Assembly: GCA_963931085.1 (NCBI GenBank)
Contig: OZ006973.1
Span: forward strand, 124,001 to 188,000
Reading direction: 5' to 3'
Length of the DNA stretch: 64,000 nucleotides
Source of the DNA: UMGS1994 sp944386155
Lineage (GTDB): Bacteria; Bacillota; Clostridia; TANB77; CAG-508
Position numbers and translations under genes: made by a program. The stretch's first letter is position 1; each line of letters begins with the position of its first letter. Under the pieces are notes generated by a model. The model made no database searches. It was not told where the DNA came from and saw only the letters and a program-made list of their open reading frames with translations. Shown in pieces: positions 43,101 through 52,600 of the stretch.

Positions 43101-45312
43101 AAAAATTCCAGTAGAAAAGATATGGAATGATAATAATAATCAAGATGGAATAAGACCAGATAAAGTAACAATAAAATTATTAGCAGATGGAGAAGATACA
43201 GGAAAGACAGTAGAATTAAATGATGAAAATAACTGGAAGGCAGAGTTTACAGATTTAGATAAAAATAATAATGGAAAAGAGATAGTATATACTATAGAAG
43301 AGATTCCAGTACCAGAAGGATATGATGTAACAATTTCAGGAGATAAGACAAATGGTTTTACTGTAACAAATTCATATACACCAGGTAAAATAAATATTCC
43401 AGTAGAAAAGGTATGGGACGATTTTGATAATAGAGATGGAATAAGACCAGATAAAGTAACAGTAAAATTATTAGCAGATGGAGAAGATACAGGAAAGAGT
43501 GTAGAATTAAGTAACGAAAATAATTGGAAGGCAGAGTTTATAGATTTAGATAGAAATAATAATGGAAAAGAAATAGTCTATACTATAGAAGAATTGCCAG
43601 TACCAGAAGGATATAATGTAACGATTTCAGGAGATAAGACAAGTGGCTTTACTATAACAAATTCATACACACCAGAAAAAATAAATATACCGGTAGAAAA
43701 GTTATGGGACGATTTTGATAATAGAGATGGAATAAGACCAGATAAAGTAACAATAAAATTATTAGCTGATGGAGAAGATACGGGAAAGACCGTAGAATTA
43801 AGTAACGAAAATAGTTGGAAGGCAGAATTTACAGATTTAGATAAAAATAGTAATGGAAAAGAGATAGTTTATACTATAGAGGAATTGCCAGTACCAGAAG
43901 GATATGAAGTAACAATTTCAGGAGATAAATCAAGTGGATTTAAAGTAACTAATACTCATAGAGCATTTGATTTAGCCCTTCAAAAATTTATAACAGAAGT
44001 TGATGAAAAAGTAGTAACAGATAGAAAGCCAGAGCTTACAATAAATAATGGTGAAATAGAATATACGCATACAACAGAACCATATGTAGTAGCTCATGGA
44101 AATAAAGTAACATATACAATAAGAATATACAATGAAGGAGACATAGCAGGATTCCCAAGTATCGTCAAAGATGATCTTCCAGATGGAATAACATTTTTAC
44201 CAGAAAGTGAAGTAAATAAGAAATATGAATGGAAGATGTATAGAAAAGTAAAAGAAGATGAAGATAAAACAAATTTAACAATAGTAAAATTTGATGAAAA
44301 AGAATATGTAGAAGTAGAGAAAGTAGAAGAAGCGGAAATAATAGCCACAGATTATTATTCATATGAAAAGGCAATCAAAAGAGGAGAAAGTGCAATAAAA
44401 GCATATGATAAAGAGGTAGGGTTAACAGATACGAATCCAGACTTTAGAGATTTACAAGTAGAATTTGAAGTAACAGAGACAGCAGTAGATGGAGCAAATA
44501 GAGTAATAATAAATACAGCAGAAATAAGTAATGATGAAGATGAAAATGGAGATCCTATAGATGATAAAGATTCTACTCCTGATAATAATAATGAAGAAGA
44601 GGATGATATAGATAAAGAATATATTGAACTTAAATATTTCGATTTATCATTATTAAAATACGTAAGTGAAGTAGAAGTAACAGAAGATGGAAAAAAGAAA
44701 GTAACAGAAACAGGATATGATGGAACAGAAAACCCAGAGCCGATAGTAAAAGTAGAAATACATAGAAATAAGTTAAAGACGACGAAAGTAAGATATACAT
44801 ATACAATAAAGATAACAAATGAAGGAGAAATAGAAGGATACGCGACAGAGATAACAGATTATATACCAGATGGGTTAGAGTTTTATGAAGAAGATAATGA
44901 AGAGTACAACTGGAAGACAGGAGAAGATGGAAAGATAACAACAGATTATCTAAAGGATAAATTATTAAAACCAGGAGAAAGTGCAGAAGTAAAATTAGTA
45001 CTAAGATGGAAGAATTCAAGTAATAACTTGGGACAAAAGATAAATACAGCAGAAATAAGTGATGATGAGAATGAGTATAATGCACCAGACATAGATTCAA
45101 CCCCAGACAATAAGAAAGATGGAGAAGATGATATAGATGATGCAATCGTAATTCTATCAATAAAGACAGGAGGCACACAATTATATATAATATTAACAAT
45201 AACAATAATAACAATATTAACAGCAGGAGGATTTATAATATATAAATATGTGTATAAACCACAAGAAGCAGCAATTTTAGTAGATAATAATAAATATAGA
45301 CATAGAAAATAG
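40141..45312 (+). CDS. Giant thioester-domain surface adhesin 2 with Cna-B repeats
   Basis: About 1723 residues from ATG 40141 (GGTGG five bases upstream). Signal peptide, then a thioester domain with Cys in IFCLDVNG and Gln in EQIAIWEITNG, a D2-like module (YDVALRKFITKI), then seven Cna-B-type domains (about 41950-43960; each with WNDNNNQDGIRPD or a variant), the last five nearly identical with a period of about 96 residues. The C-terminal 450 residues nearly match adhesin 1, including LSIKTGG, a membrane helix and the tail DNNKYRHRK. Likely a rigid stalk displaying a covalent adhesive tip. Confidence 0.8.
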   Translation: MKKRLSSIIIVLIFISVILTNIILAADWNTSSGSKVYFGVTFEQPNGLYYMVNSNRPIYRTYLTNQSGTEQDYSKNIFCLDVNGLFPTEVSSGTTSGLSSEYKSNGNLTTSSQVTLSSRSNSTKLSSEQIGKVLAIINKGYNYDSFQSKENIRNWIDDIVKDGWTEEDKDAISDLLDADDIFVLEQIAIWEITNGLDTDTLKETMTPNISNSWNSAESHKADAQAIILSCIRDIANDYQNNLPEENVVLPTFSSKSSEKSAQKVNGYVFVGPFQIKNSENVKEYNIYSVKVNNSQETKTKLSNYGVYNGNSDSATSYGSLKGAGNNKFYIRIPLTTANTIDKIRIEIKSTTRSMILWNKENNNTAQPLVSFSEEEHNDSDEAEILKYDVALRKFITKINGVNVEDSREPNVVAQNDPNAFNGTDFKYLHEKEPVKVKVGDKVTYTIRVYNECDKNVIVKGIKDYLPSGLRIADDENNWQEVTETNGNRYAILKTNTDIQLNASDLSDSGEHVVAADRTITCIVTDEVSDSDILTNVAEITGLTDENGINVIDEDSEEDNLSEDTRSCPDDYDGESGEDDLTKEDYYYHGEEDEDDFEKLIVDYKVNIPVEKVWNDENNQEGIRPNGVVIKLLANGEDTGKTVTLNAQNNWQASFDNLPVKENGNTIIYTISESSSNGLEKYEIDIKPDGNGGFIITNTYTPTKININGTKTWNDNNNQDGIRPDSIIVNLYANGEKIDSKTVTGPDWTYSFTNLDEYKDGIRINYTIDEEVVENYQKEINNYDITNTYTPGKINIPVEKIWNDNNNQDGIRPDKITVKLLADGKDTGKTVELSNQNSWRAEFTDLDKNNNGKEIVYTIEENPVPEGYEVTISGDKTSGFTVTNTHTPEKIKIPVQKLWDDNSNQDGIRPDKITVKLLADGKDTGKTVELSEQNGWKAEFIDLDKNSDGKEIVYTVEENPVPSEYNANIAGNKEDGFIITNTYTPGKIKIPVEKIWNDNNNQDGIRPDKVTIKLLADGEDTGKTVELNDENNWKAEFTDLDKNNNGKEIVYTIEEIPVPEGYDVTISGDKTNGFTVTNSYTPGKINIPVEKVWDDFDNRDGIRPDKVTVKLLADGEDTGKSVELSNENNWKAEFIDLDRNNNGKEIVYTIEELPVPEGYNVTISGDKTSGFTITNSYTPEKINIPVEKLWDDFDNRDGIRPDKVTIKLLADGEDTGKTVELSNENSWKAEFTDLDKNSNGKEIVYTIEELPVPEGYEVTISGDKSSGFKVTNTHRAFDLALQKFITEVDEKVVTDRKPELTINNGEIEYTHTTEPYVVAHGNKVTYTIRIYNEGDIAGFPSIVKDDLPDGITFLPESEVNKKYEWKMYRKVKEDEDKTNLTIVKFDEKEYVEVEKVEEAEIIATDYYSYEKAIKRGESAIKAYDKEVGLTDTNPDFRDLQVEFEVTETAVDGANRVIINTAEISNDEDENGDPIDDKDSTPDNNNEEEDDIDKEYIELKYFDLSLLKYVSEVEVTEDGKKKVTETGYDGTENPEPIVKVEIHRNKLKTTKVRYTYTIKITNEGEIEGYATEITDYIPDGLEFYEEDNEEYNWKTGEDGKITTDYLKDKLLKPGESAEVKLVLRWKNSSNNLGQKINTAEISDDENEYNAPDIDSTPDNKKDGEDDIDDAIVILSIKTGGTQLYIILTITIITILTAGGFIIYKYVYKPQEAAILVDNNKYRHRK
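42515..43965 (+). repeat. Five near-identical Cna-B coding repeats
   Basis: Units of about 288-291 bases start near 42515, 42804, 43096, 43384 and 43675. High DNA similarity points to recent expansion and likely length variation between strains. Confidence 0.8.
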
Positions 45313-45333
45313 AGAAAATAAAAAATGAAAATG

Positions 45334-45368
45334 AAGAGGACTGATAAAGGAAATTAGTCCTCTTTTTT
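45334..45368 (+). terminator. Terminator after adhesin 2
   Basis: Stem AAGAGGACT / AGTCCTCTT with T run. Confidence 0.85.
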
Positions 45369-45460
45369 AGTGTGCTATTAAATTATTTCAAGAAAAATAT
45401 ATAAAAATGGAGTAAATAATTAAAAAAAAGCTTAATTTACATAATATTCTAATAAAAGCC

Positions 45461-45489
45461 TTGCAATTGTAACAAAAATGTAATATAAT
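45461..45489 (+). promoter_or_regulatory. Promoter of giant adhesin 3
   Basis: TTGCAA 45461-45466, 17-base spacer, TATAAT 45484-45489. The start of the leader resembles that of adhesin 1 (TATAATAGAAA, then GCTTAA). Confidence 0.7.
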
Positions 45490-45573
45490 AGAAACTGAAA
45501 TGCTTAAGAATCGAAAACGCTACGGAAATAACGATTATATAGAAAATATTAAATGAATAAGGGAGGAATTTTT

Positions 45574-48500
45574 GTGAAGTTAAAAAGGATGTTAAAAAGA
45601 TTAATAGTAACAGTATGTGTGGTTGCATTAATGTTACCAAGTTTTTCTAATGTAGCTTTTGCAGCATTAGAAACAGCAAAAGATTCTAAAACTACATTTG
45701 GAATTTCTGTTTTACATCCAAGTAAAGATGTAGACGGAAATAAATTTGGATACAAAATTGGAAATAGGGTTACATATAGAACATTTATAAATGATAATGG
45801 ATCAGCAGATTTTTCTACTTATATCTTTTGTTTAGATATGAATGGTAAATTCCCTTCAGAAGATGGAACAAAAAATACTAATTATACAAGTCAAGGTGAA
45901 TTTACTAAGGAAAATGCTTCTTCATTAGATTCAGCAAAAGCAGAGAAAATCATACGACTAATTACAAAAGCTAATATGTATGATGATTTTGAAGAAAAGA
46001 TAGCTCAAGTTTATGCTGAGAGAATTGAAGAAGATAAAGATCTAATACCACCTACTACAGTGGAAACAATTAAGAATATAATAACAGATGATGATTTATT
46101 CTTTGCAATGCAATTAGTTATTTGGGAAATAACTAATGACTTAGATTTATCAAAAAATGCAATTAACTATACAATAGATGGTAAAGTATTTAATGGACAA
46201 GGTACATATCCTCAAAAAACTGAATTAATTGCAACTGCAGTTGAATATTATAGAAATTTATCTAATAGCTCAGCATCAGAAGAAGGAAATACTAATCCAA
46301 CAATAAAAGATACAGAAAAAACAACAATAGAAGATGGAGATTACTTATATGTTGGTCCTTTCCATATTACTAGTGGAACTAATACTAACTTTACTGTAAC
46401 TTTTAAAAATCAAGATGATAAATTATTAGAGGGATATTCTTTAGTAGATGCACCAAGTGCAGATGGTAAAAGAGTAACAAATATAAAAAGAGCATTAGAT
46501 CAAGATTTATATATAAAACTTCCATTAACAACAGATGTTACTAAAATAAAAATGGAATTAGACGTAAAAGGTGATGATGAAACTTCAATTACACTTTGGA
46601 CATCAGATGTGGCTAAAGCACAACCATTAATTAGTGTTGAATCAAAGCCAAATGATATCCATGAAGAAACAGAAGTAACAATAGTAAAACCTGAAAAAGT
46701 TTATGATTTAGCATTAAGAAAATATATAACAGCAGTTAACGGAAATGAAATAACTTCAAGAATTCCTAATATAATATATGATGAACAAGAAAATAGAATA
46801 GAATATAATCACAAAAAAGATCCTGTATTAATTAAACCAGGAGATAGAGTAGTATATACTTTAACAGTTTATAATGAAGGATCAGAAAAAGGAACAGCTA
46901 CTAAAATTAGAGATTACTTACCAGAAGGATTAAGTTATGTAGAAGATAGTGAGATTAATAAACAATATGGATGGATTATATCTGCAGATGGTAAATATGC
47001 TACAACAGCATATACAGAAAACTTTGAATTAAATCCATTTGATAAAGAAACAATGAACATATCTTCTGTAACAGTTAAAATAGAGTGTAGTGTAAATGCA
47101 GACTTTACAGAAGGAATTTTAACAAATCTAGCAGAAATCGTTGAAGATGATGTAGATGATATAGATTCTGTACCAGGATCAATTAATATTGATGAAATAG
47201 ATTTAGAACCATATAAAGGTAAAGAAACAAATAAAGATGATTTAACAGATAGTAATTATTACTATGAAGGTAGAGAAGATGATGATGACTTTGAAAAATT
47301 AAAAGTTGAACCAGAGCCAGAACCTGAAAAAGAAATAGATTTAGCTTTAAGAAAATATATTTCTACTGTAAATGGTGAAAACAAAGAAAGAAAACCAGTT
47401 GTGGATGTAACAGATTTAGTAAATGAAACATCAACTACAGCAGAATATAATCATTCTAAAGAGCCTGTAGCTGTAAAAACAGGTGATATAGTTGTATATT
47501 CTATAAGAGTATATAATGAAGGTCAAGAAGATGCATATGTAAATGAAATTACAGATTACATACCAGATGGACTTGGATTTTTAGTAAATCATACAATAAA
47601 CTATAATAATGGTTGGAGAATTGATTCAGAAAATGCTGAGACAGTTAAATTATCAACTATTAAAAATGGAACAAGTAATGTAACATCTAGTGATTTTGTA
47701 ACAGGTGGAGATGTTGCAGAAGAAGATGTAATCTTAGGTAGAACAACAATCAGAACAGATTTATTAAAATATACAGAAGGTGGAAATACAAATCTTATAC
47801 CAGCTTTTGATAAGTCAAATAGTGAACCTGCTAGTTTGACAGTACAAGTTGCATGTATAGTAACAGCTGAAGAAGAACTAGATAAAAATACATTAAAAAA
47901 TATTGCTGCTATAACTGAAGAAGCTGATAAAGATGGAAACTTAGTAGAAGCTGATAGAGATTCAGAGCCTAATGAAATAGATGTAGATACATATCCAGAA
48001 AACTCAAATATTCAAGATGATGATGACTATGAAGATTTAACATTAGTAGTTAAAAGATATGATTTAGCATTAAAGAAATTTATAAATGCAGTAAATGGAA
48101 ATGAAGTAGAACCATCAAGAGAGCCTGTAGTTGATACTACTAAACTTGCAAATGATGAAACAGTTCATGATGCAGATTATACAATGTCAAAAGATCCAGT
48201 ACAAGTTAAAGTAGGAGATACTATAGTATATACAATAAGAGTATATAATGAAGGTGAAGTAGATGCTATTGCAAAAGAAATAGTAGATAATGTACCAGAA
48301 GGTCTTGAGTTTGTAACTTATGAAGTAGACGAAAATGGTAACTTTGTAAGTGGAAGTGAAGTTAACTACAAATATAAATGGGAAACATTTACTGAAGAAA
48401 CAGATACAGGATGGACAGAAGGAGTTAGAACAAGATATTTAGAAACACAAGAACCAATAAAAGCATTTGATAAAGAAAATAATGTGATTTCTTATGCAGA

Positions 48501-49953
48501 TGTTCAAATAGAGTTTAAAGTAGTTTCAAAAACACCAGTAGTAATAACAAATATTGCAGAAATTACAGAAGATGATGGCGATGATGAAGATTCAGAGCCA
48601 GACAATAAAGATGAAGAAGAAGACGACCAAGATGAAGAAAATGTAATACCAGTAGTATTCGATTTAGCTCTTCAAAAATTCATTACAGGATTAAATGATA
48701 AAGAAATTACAGATAGAGTTCCATCAGTTATAATAAACGATAATGGACAAATAGAATATACTCATACACAAACACCACTTGATGTGGCAAATGAGAATAT
48801 TGTTACATATACAATAAGGGTATATAATGAAGGAAATGTTGAAGGATATGCATCAGTAATTAAAGATGATATTCCAGAAGGATTAATCTTTTTACCAGAA
48901 AATGAAACAAACACAAACTATATGTGGAAAATGTATAGAGAAGTAAAAGAAAATGAAGATCCTACTACATTAGAATTAGTTACATTTGGAGGTAAACAAT
49001 ATGTTCAGGTTACAGATCCAAATGAAGCTGAATTAATTGCAACAGATTATTATTCAAAAGCTAACTCTGATGCAAGAGGAGAAGGCCCAATAAAAGCTTA
49101 TGATGAAAATGTAGGAATTACAGACACAAATCCTGATTATAGAGATGTTAAAGTAGCATTTAAAGTAAATCAAGATGAAATTGATCAAGAAAATAGAATA
49201 ATTATAAATACAGCAGAAATTACAGAAGATCAAGATAAAGATGGAAATCCAGTAGATGACGTTGATTCTGTACCAAATAATGATACAGATGGTGAAGATG
49301 ATATAGATGATGAAAAAATTACAGTTAAATATTTTGATTTATCATTACTTAAATATGTAAGTCAAGTAAGAGTTACTGAAGACGGAAAAACAAAAGTTAC
49401 AGATACAGGATATGACGGAACAGAAAACCCAGATCCAGTTGTAAAAGTTGAAATCCACAGAAAGAAATTGAAAACAACACAAGTAGTATTTGTATTCCAA
49501 ATAAAAGTAACAAACGAAGGTGAACTTGAAGGATATGCTACAGAACTTACAGATTATATACCAGAAGGATTATTATTCTATGAGGAAGATAATGAAAAAT
49601 ATGGATGGAAACAAAGAGAAGATGGAGCAGTTACAACTGATTACTTAAAAGATACTTTATTAAAACCAGGAGAATCTGCTACAGTAGAAATAGCTTTAAG
49701 ATGGGATAGATCTGAAAAGAACTTAGGTTTAAAAACTAACGTAGCTGAAATTAGTGATGACTATAATGAATATAATACACCAGATATAGATTCTACACCT
49801 AATAACAAAAAAGATGGTGAAGATGATATAGATGATGCATCAGTAATCTTATCAATTTCAACAGGTGGAACACAATTATATATTATATTAACAATAACAA
49901 TTATTTCTGTATTAGGATGCGGAGTATTTGCTATTAAAAAATATGTATTATAA
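45574..49953 (+). CDS. Giant thioester-domain surface adhesin 3
   Basis: 1459 residues from GTG 45574, chosen because GGGAGG lies seven bases upstream; the ATG at 45553 has none. Signal peptide ending VAFA, thioester domain with Cys in IFCLDMNG and Gln in MQLVIWEITND, then five D2-like modules (YDLALRKYITAV, IDLALRKYISTV, YDLALKKFINAV, FDLALQKFITGL, FDLSLLKYVSQV). It has no Cna-B repeats. The end is LSISTGG, a membrane helix and a short basic tail, closer to a classical sorting signal than adhesins 1 and 2. Confidence 0.8.
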   Translation: MKLKRMLKRLIVTVCVVALMLPSFSNVAFAALETAKDSKTTFGISVLHPSKDVDGNKFGYKIGNRVTYRTFINDNGSADFSTYIFCLDMNGKFPSEDGTKNTNYTSQGEFTKENASSLDSAKAEKIIRLITKANMYDDFEEKIAQVYAERIEEDKDLIPPTTVETIKNIITDDDLFFAMQLVIWEITNDLDLSKNAINYTIDGKVFNGQGTYPQKTELIATAVEYYRNLSNSSASEEGNTNPTIKDTEKTTIEDGDYLYVGPFHITSGTNTNFTVTFKNQDDKLLEGYSLVDAPSADGKRVTNIKRALDQDLYIKLPLTTDVTKIKMELDVKGDDETSITLWTSDVAKAQPLISVESKPNDIHEETEVTIVKPEKVYDLALRKYITAVNGNEITSRIPNIIYDEQENRIEYNHKKDPVLIKPGDRVVYTLTVYNEGSEKGTATKIRDYLPEGLSYVEDSEINKQYGWIISADGKYATTAYTENFELNPFDKETMNISSVTVKIECSVNADFTEGILTNLAEIVEDDVDDIDSVPGSINIDEIDLEPYKGKETNKDDLTDSNYYYEGREDDDDFEKLKVEPEPEPEKEIDLALRKYISTVNGENKERKPVVDVTDLVNETSTTAEYNHSKEPVAVKTGDIVVYSIRVYNEGQEDAYVNEITDYIPDGLGFLVNHTINYNNGWRIDSENAETVKLSTIKNGTSNVTSSDFVTGGDVAEEDVILGRTTIRTDLLKYTEGGNTNLIPAFDKSNSEPASLTVQVACIVTAEEELDKNTLKNIAAITEEADKDGNLVEADRDSEPNEIDVDTYPENSNIQDDDDYEDLTLVVKRYDLALKKFINAVNGNEVEPSREPVVDTTKLANDETVHDADYTMSKDPVQVKVGDTIVYTIRVYNEGEVDAIAKEIVDNVPEGLEFVTYEVDENGNFVSGSEVNYKYKWETFTEETDTGWTEGVRTRYLETQEPIKAFDKENNVISYADVQIEFKVVSKTPVVITNIAEITEDDGDDEDSEPDNKDEEEDDQDEENVIPVVFDLALQKFITGLNDKEITDRVPSVIINDNGQIEYTHTQTPLDVANENIVTYTIRVYNEGNVEGYASVIKDDIPEGLIFLPENETNTNYMWKMYREVKENEDPTTLELVTFGGKQYVQVTDPNEAELIATDYYSKANSDARGEGPIKAYDENVGITDTNPDYRDVKVAFKVNQDEIDQENRIIINTAEITEDQDKDGNPVDDVDSVPNNDTDGEDDIDDEKITVKYFDLSLLKYVSQVRVTEDGKTKVTDTGYDGTENPDPVVKVEIHRKKLKTTQVVFVFQIKVTNEGELEGYATELTDYIPEGLLFYEEDNEKYGWKQREDGAVTTDYLKDTLLKPGESATVEIALRWDRSEKNLGLKTNVAEISDDYNEYNTPDIDSTPNNKKDGEDDIDDASVILSISTGGTQLYIILTITIISVLGCGVFAIKKYVL

Positions 49954-49964
49954 TGATAAAAGAT

Positions 49965-49997
49965 AAAAAGCAGAAGCATCAATAGCTTCTGCTTTTA
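49965..49997 (+). terminator. Terminator after adhesin 3
   Basis: 12-bp stem AAAAGCAGAAGC / GCTTCTGCTTTT. The 140 bases that follow hold no gene and no clear promoter. Confidence 0.85.
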
Positions 49998-50137
49998 CTT
50001 TATTGATAGAAATAATATTAAATGTTATAGTATATTTATAAAAATAAATTTTATAAATATTAGTTAAATTTTTAAGTTACATTAAATAAAGCTAAAATTA
50101 AAATTTAAATAATATATTTATAAGAAAGGAAAAACAT

Positions 50138-51295
50138 ATGAATGGAAAAAAGAATATAACAAAATGGTTTTATTGGTTTACTTTTGCAGTAGCAGTAATT
50201 GCTGTTTATAAAACATTAGATAATTTTTCTGAAATTGCAAATTTTATTGGAACAATAATAGCAGTAATAATGCCATTTTTAATAGCAATAATAATTGCAT
50301 ACTTATTTTATACACCATCTGCAAAGCTGGAATCTCTTTTTAAAAAGAGTAGATTGCTTAGAAAGAAAGCTAGAACATTAAGTGTTTTAATAGTATATAT
50401 TATAGCAATTATTGTTGTAGTATTTTTAATAAAAGCAGTTATTCCAACAGTTACAAATAGCGTTATGGATTTAATAAAGAGTTTACCAAATTATTATAAT
50501 AGTGTATTAGATGCATATGATAATTTAGATGATGGATCAATTTTAAAACAAGTAGATGTCCATGGAATAATTAATAAAATGAAAGAAATTAATTTTATGG
50601 ACTATATTAACTTTTCAACAGTTGGACAATATATAAGTGGCGCAATAGGAGTTGTAAGCGCAGTATTTAGTGTATTTGTTAGTTTGATATTCTCAATATA
50701 CTTATTAATAAGTAGACACGATATTAAAGCTTTTTTTGTTAAATTAACAAGAGCAATTTTCCCTGATAATGTTTGCAGAAATATTATTGAATATGTAGGA
50801 AAAACAAATCAAATATTTTTAAAATTTATATACTGCCAAATATTAGATGGCGTTATAATTGGAATTTTGATGTCAATAATATTGTCTTTAATGAATATAA
50901 AATATGGTGCTCTACTTGGAGGTATGATAGGACTTTTAAATATAATACCTTATTTTGGAGCAATAATAGGTGTTGCAATAGCATGTATTATAACAGTATT
51001 TACAGGAGGATTAGAGCAAGCTATATTAATGCTTATAGTAACTGTAATAATGCAACAAATTGATGCAAATATTATTAACCCACATATATTAGGAGAAGGT
51101 TTGAAAACAAGTCCAATACTTATTATTTTTGCAGTTACAGTAGGTGGAGCATTCTTTGGAGTATTAGGTATGTTTTTATCAGTTCCAATTGCAGCTATAG
51201 CTAAAATAATTATAGAAGATTATATAGAATTTAAGATTAATAGTAGAAATAAAAGAAAAGCTAGAAATAAAGCTATAGAAGATAGTAAGCAATAA
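50138..51295 (+). CDS. AI-2E-family membrane transporter
   Basis: 385 residues with seven to eight membrane helices. Motifs of the AI-2E/PerM family are present: ALLGGMIGLLNIIPYFGAI, the region QIDANIINPHILGEG, and a final helix pair with GMFLSVPIAAIAK. Family members export small molecules or act as ion antiporters; the substrate here is unknown. AAGAAAGGA precedes the ATG. Single-gene unit with a bidirectional terminator behind it. Confidence 0.85.
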   Translation: MNGKKNITKWFYWFTFAVAVIAVYKTLDNFSEIANFIGTIIAVIMPFLIAIIIAYLFYTPSAKLESLFKKSRLLRKKARTLSVLIVYIIAIIVVVFLIKAVIPTVTNSVMDLIKSLPNYYNSVLDAYDNLDDGSILKQVDVHGIINKMKEINFMDYINFSTVGQYISGAIGVVSAVFSVFVSLIFSIYLLISRHDIKAFFVKLTRAIFPDNVCRNIIEYVGKTNQIFLKFIYCQILDGVIIGILMSIILSLMNIKYGALLGGMIGLLNIIPYFGAIIGVAIACIITVFTGGLEQAILMLIVTVIMQQIDANIINPHILGEGLKTSPILIIFAVTVGGAFFGVLGMFLSVPIAAIAKIIIEDYIEFKINSRNKRKARNKAIEDSKQ

Positions 51296-51320
51296 AAAAT
51301 AATGATGATATAAAATATAA

Positions 51321-51352
51321 AAAGAGGATTTTTAAATAAAATCCTCTTTATT
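51321..51352. terminator. Bidirectional terminator
   Basis: 12-bp stem AAAGAGGATTTT / AAAATCCTCTTT between convergent genes. Confidence 0.8.
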
Positions 51353-51427
51353 ATAGTTTTAATATACTTAAAAAAGTTTAAATATTAGACATTTTTTAAT
51401 AAGTATTTATGAATATAAATTAACACT

Positions 51428-52069
51428 TTAATTTGTATTTGAAGCTTTATTTATGTTTGTAATTTCATTAACATTATTTTTTAAATTATTATCTGCTTTC
51501 TGATTATTTATTTCAATAGTATCTAATATTTTATTTATATTAGATTTTAAATCTATATTACTATTATTATCACATGCAAAATCAATTACATAATAATAAT
51601 CATTAGTATCTATCCAATAAACTTCGACATAAGAGGTATCTGTTTCAAAGGAATATTTATAATATGTATATCCTAAAATTGTTCCTTGAGAAATATCAGA
51701 AATGTTTTTTGAATTTTCAAATTCAGTTGCATAGTTTGATTTATCTGCATTTACAAAATCACTTGAAGAATATACTGGATTTTTTTCTGTTTTAGATATT
51801 GCAATAGTATTTTTAGAAGAAGCGGAAGTTAGTAATAAGATATGATCTGTACTATTATTATTAAAAATATCCATCCCTAAATTATCTTCTAAAGTAAGTG
51901 ATATTGATTTATCTTTGCTTAAAAAAGTTGTAGTTTTATATGAGCCTTTTTTCCAGAAAGATAAAACACATACGCAAGCAATAATTAAAGCAATTACTAT
52001 TACAGCTAATGTAATTAATATTATTTTTTGCTTATGTCTTGAAAAAAACATTTCTAATTGTAAAAACAT
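51428..52069 (-). CDS. Membrane-anchored PsbP-like protein
   Basis: 213 residues: one membrane helix (about 16-40), an outer domain with SISLTLEDNLGMDIF, ILGYTYYKYSFETDTSYVE and a final helix (LKSNINKILDTIEI), then an Asn-rich tail. The beta-rich plan resembles PsbP/DUF1795 proteins and the island protein at 27777. AAGGAGGG precedes ATG 52069. Role unknown. Confidence 0.55.
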   Translation of the reverse strand: MFLQLEMFFSRHKQKIILITLAVIVIALIIACVCVLSFWKKGSYKTTTFLSKDKSISLTLEDNLGMDIFNNNSTDHILLLTSASSKNTIAISKTEKNPVYSSSDFVNADKSNYATEFENSKNISDISQGTILGYTYYKYSFETDTSYVEVYWIDTNDYYYVIDFACDNNSNIDLKSNINKILDTIEINNQKADNNLKNNVNEITNINKASNTN

Positions 52070-52220
52070 ATTTAGCCCTCCTTAAAATCTATTTAAATTA
52101 TATATTAAGAAAAAGTAAAAGACAAGGAAAATAATTATAAAATTAGATATATAAAATATGAAAAAAATACCTTTGATTTTAAAATATATGGCTGATAAAA
52201 TATATTTTAGAGGTGGTAAT

Positions 52221-52487
52221 ATGTTTGAGAAGTTTAATAGATTAAGAGAATTAATAAAAAACATTGATAAAAGAATTATAAGATTAATAACTATAGGAAA
52301 TATAATTGCGTACATAGTATGTTTAATAGGAGTACTTGCTTTATTTATAGAATATAGAATCCACATATCAGTAGAATTTTTTAGCGTAGGAATAACTATA
52401 TTTAAATTAGGAATAATTATTGCTCTTGGGTTTGTTATAATAGGTGGCGGTTTTGGAATAATTAAAAAAATGATGGAAAGTAACTGA
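52221..52487 (+). CDS. Small two-helix membrane protein
   Basis: 88 residues from ATG 52221 with AGAGGTGG upstream. A charged N-terminus (about 1-22) is followed by two membrane helices joined by EYRIHISVEFFS and a short basic tail. The antisense frame 52082-52366 is a shadow without a ribosome site. Unknown family. Confidence 0.6.
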   Translation: MFEKFNRLRELIKNIDKRIIRLITIGNIIAYIVCLIGVLALFIEYRIHISVEFFSVGITIFKLGIIIALGFVIIGGGFGIIKKMMESN

Positions 52488-52533
52488 TGCGTAAGTAAAT
52501 AATGCTCATTGTGTTTAAAGAAAATAATGATTT

Positions 52534-52576
52534 AAAATAAAAAGTAACAAAAATAAAAAGTAACAAAAATAAAAAG
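52534..52576 (+). repeat. 16-bp tandem repeat
   Basis: AAAATAAAAAGTAACA repeated 2.7 times; A-rich, non-coding, between a gene and a terminator. Confidence 0.7.
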
Positions 52577-52600
52577 ATGCTTAGATTAGCATCTTTTTAT
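52571..52600. terminator. Bidirectional terminator next to rpsT
   Basis: 11-bp stem AAAAAGATGCT / AGCATCTTTTT; serves rpsT on the minus strand. Confidence 0.85.

Noticed and set aside
42515..43965. CRISPR-like regular repeats
   Set aside because: These are 96-residue Cna-B protein repeats in one open frame, without spacers; no CRISPR array is visible in the window.
52082..52366. Minus-strand 94-residue frame
   Set aside because: The plus-strand gene at 52221 has a good ribosome site and membrane-protein pattern; the antisense frame has none.
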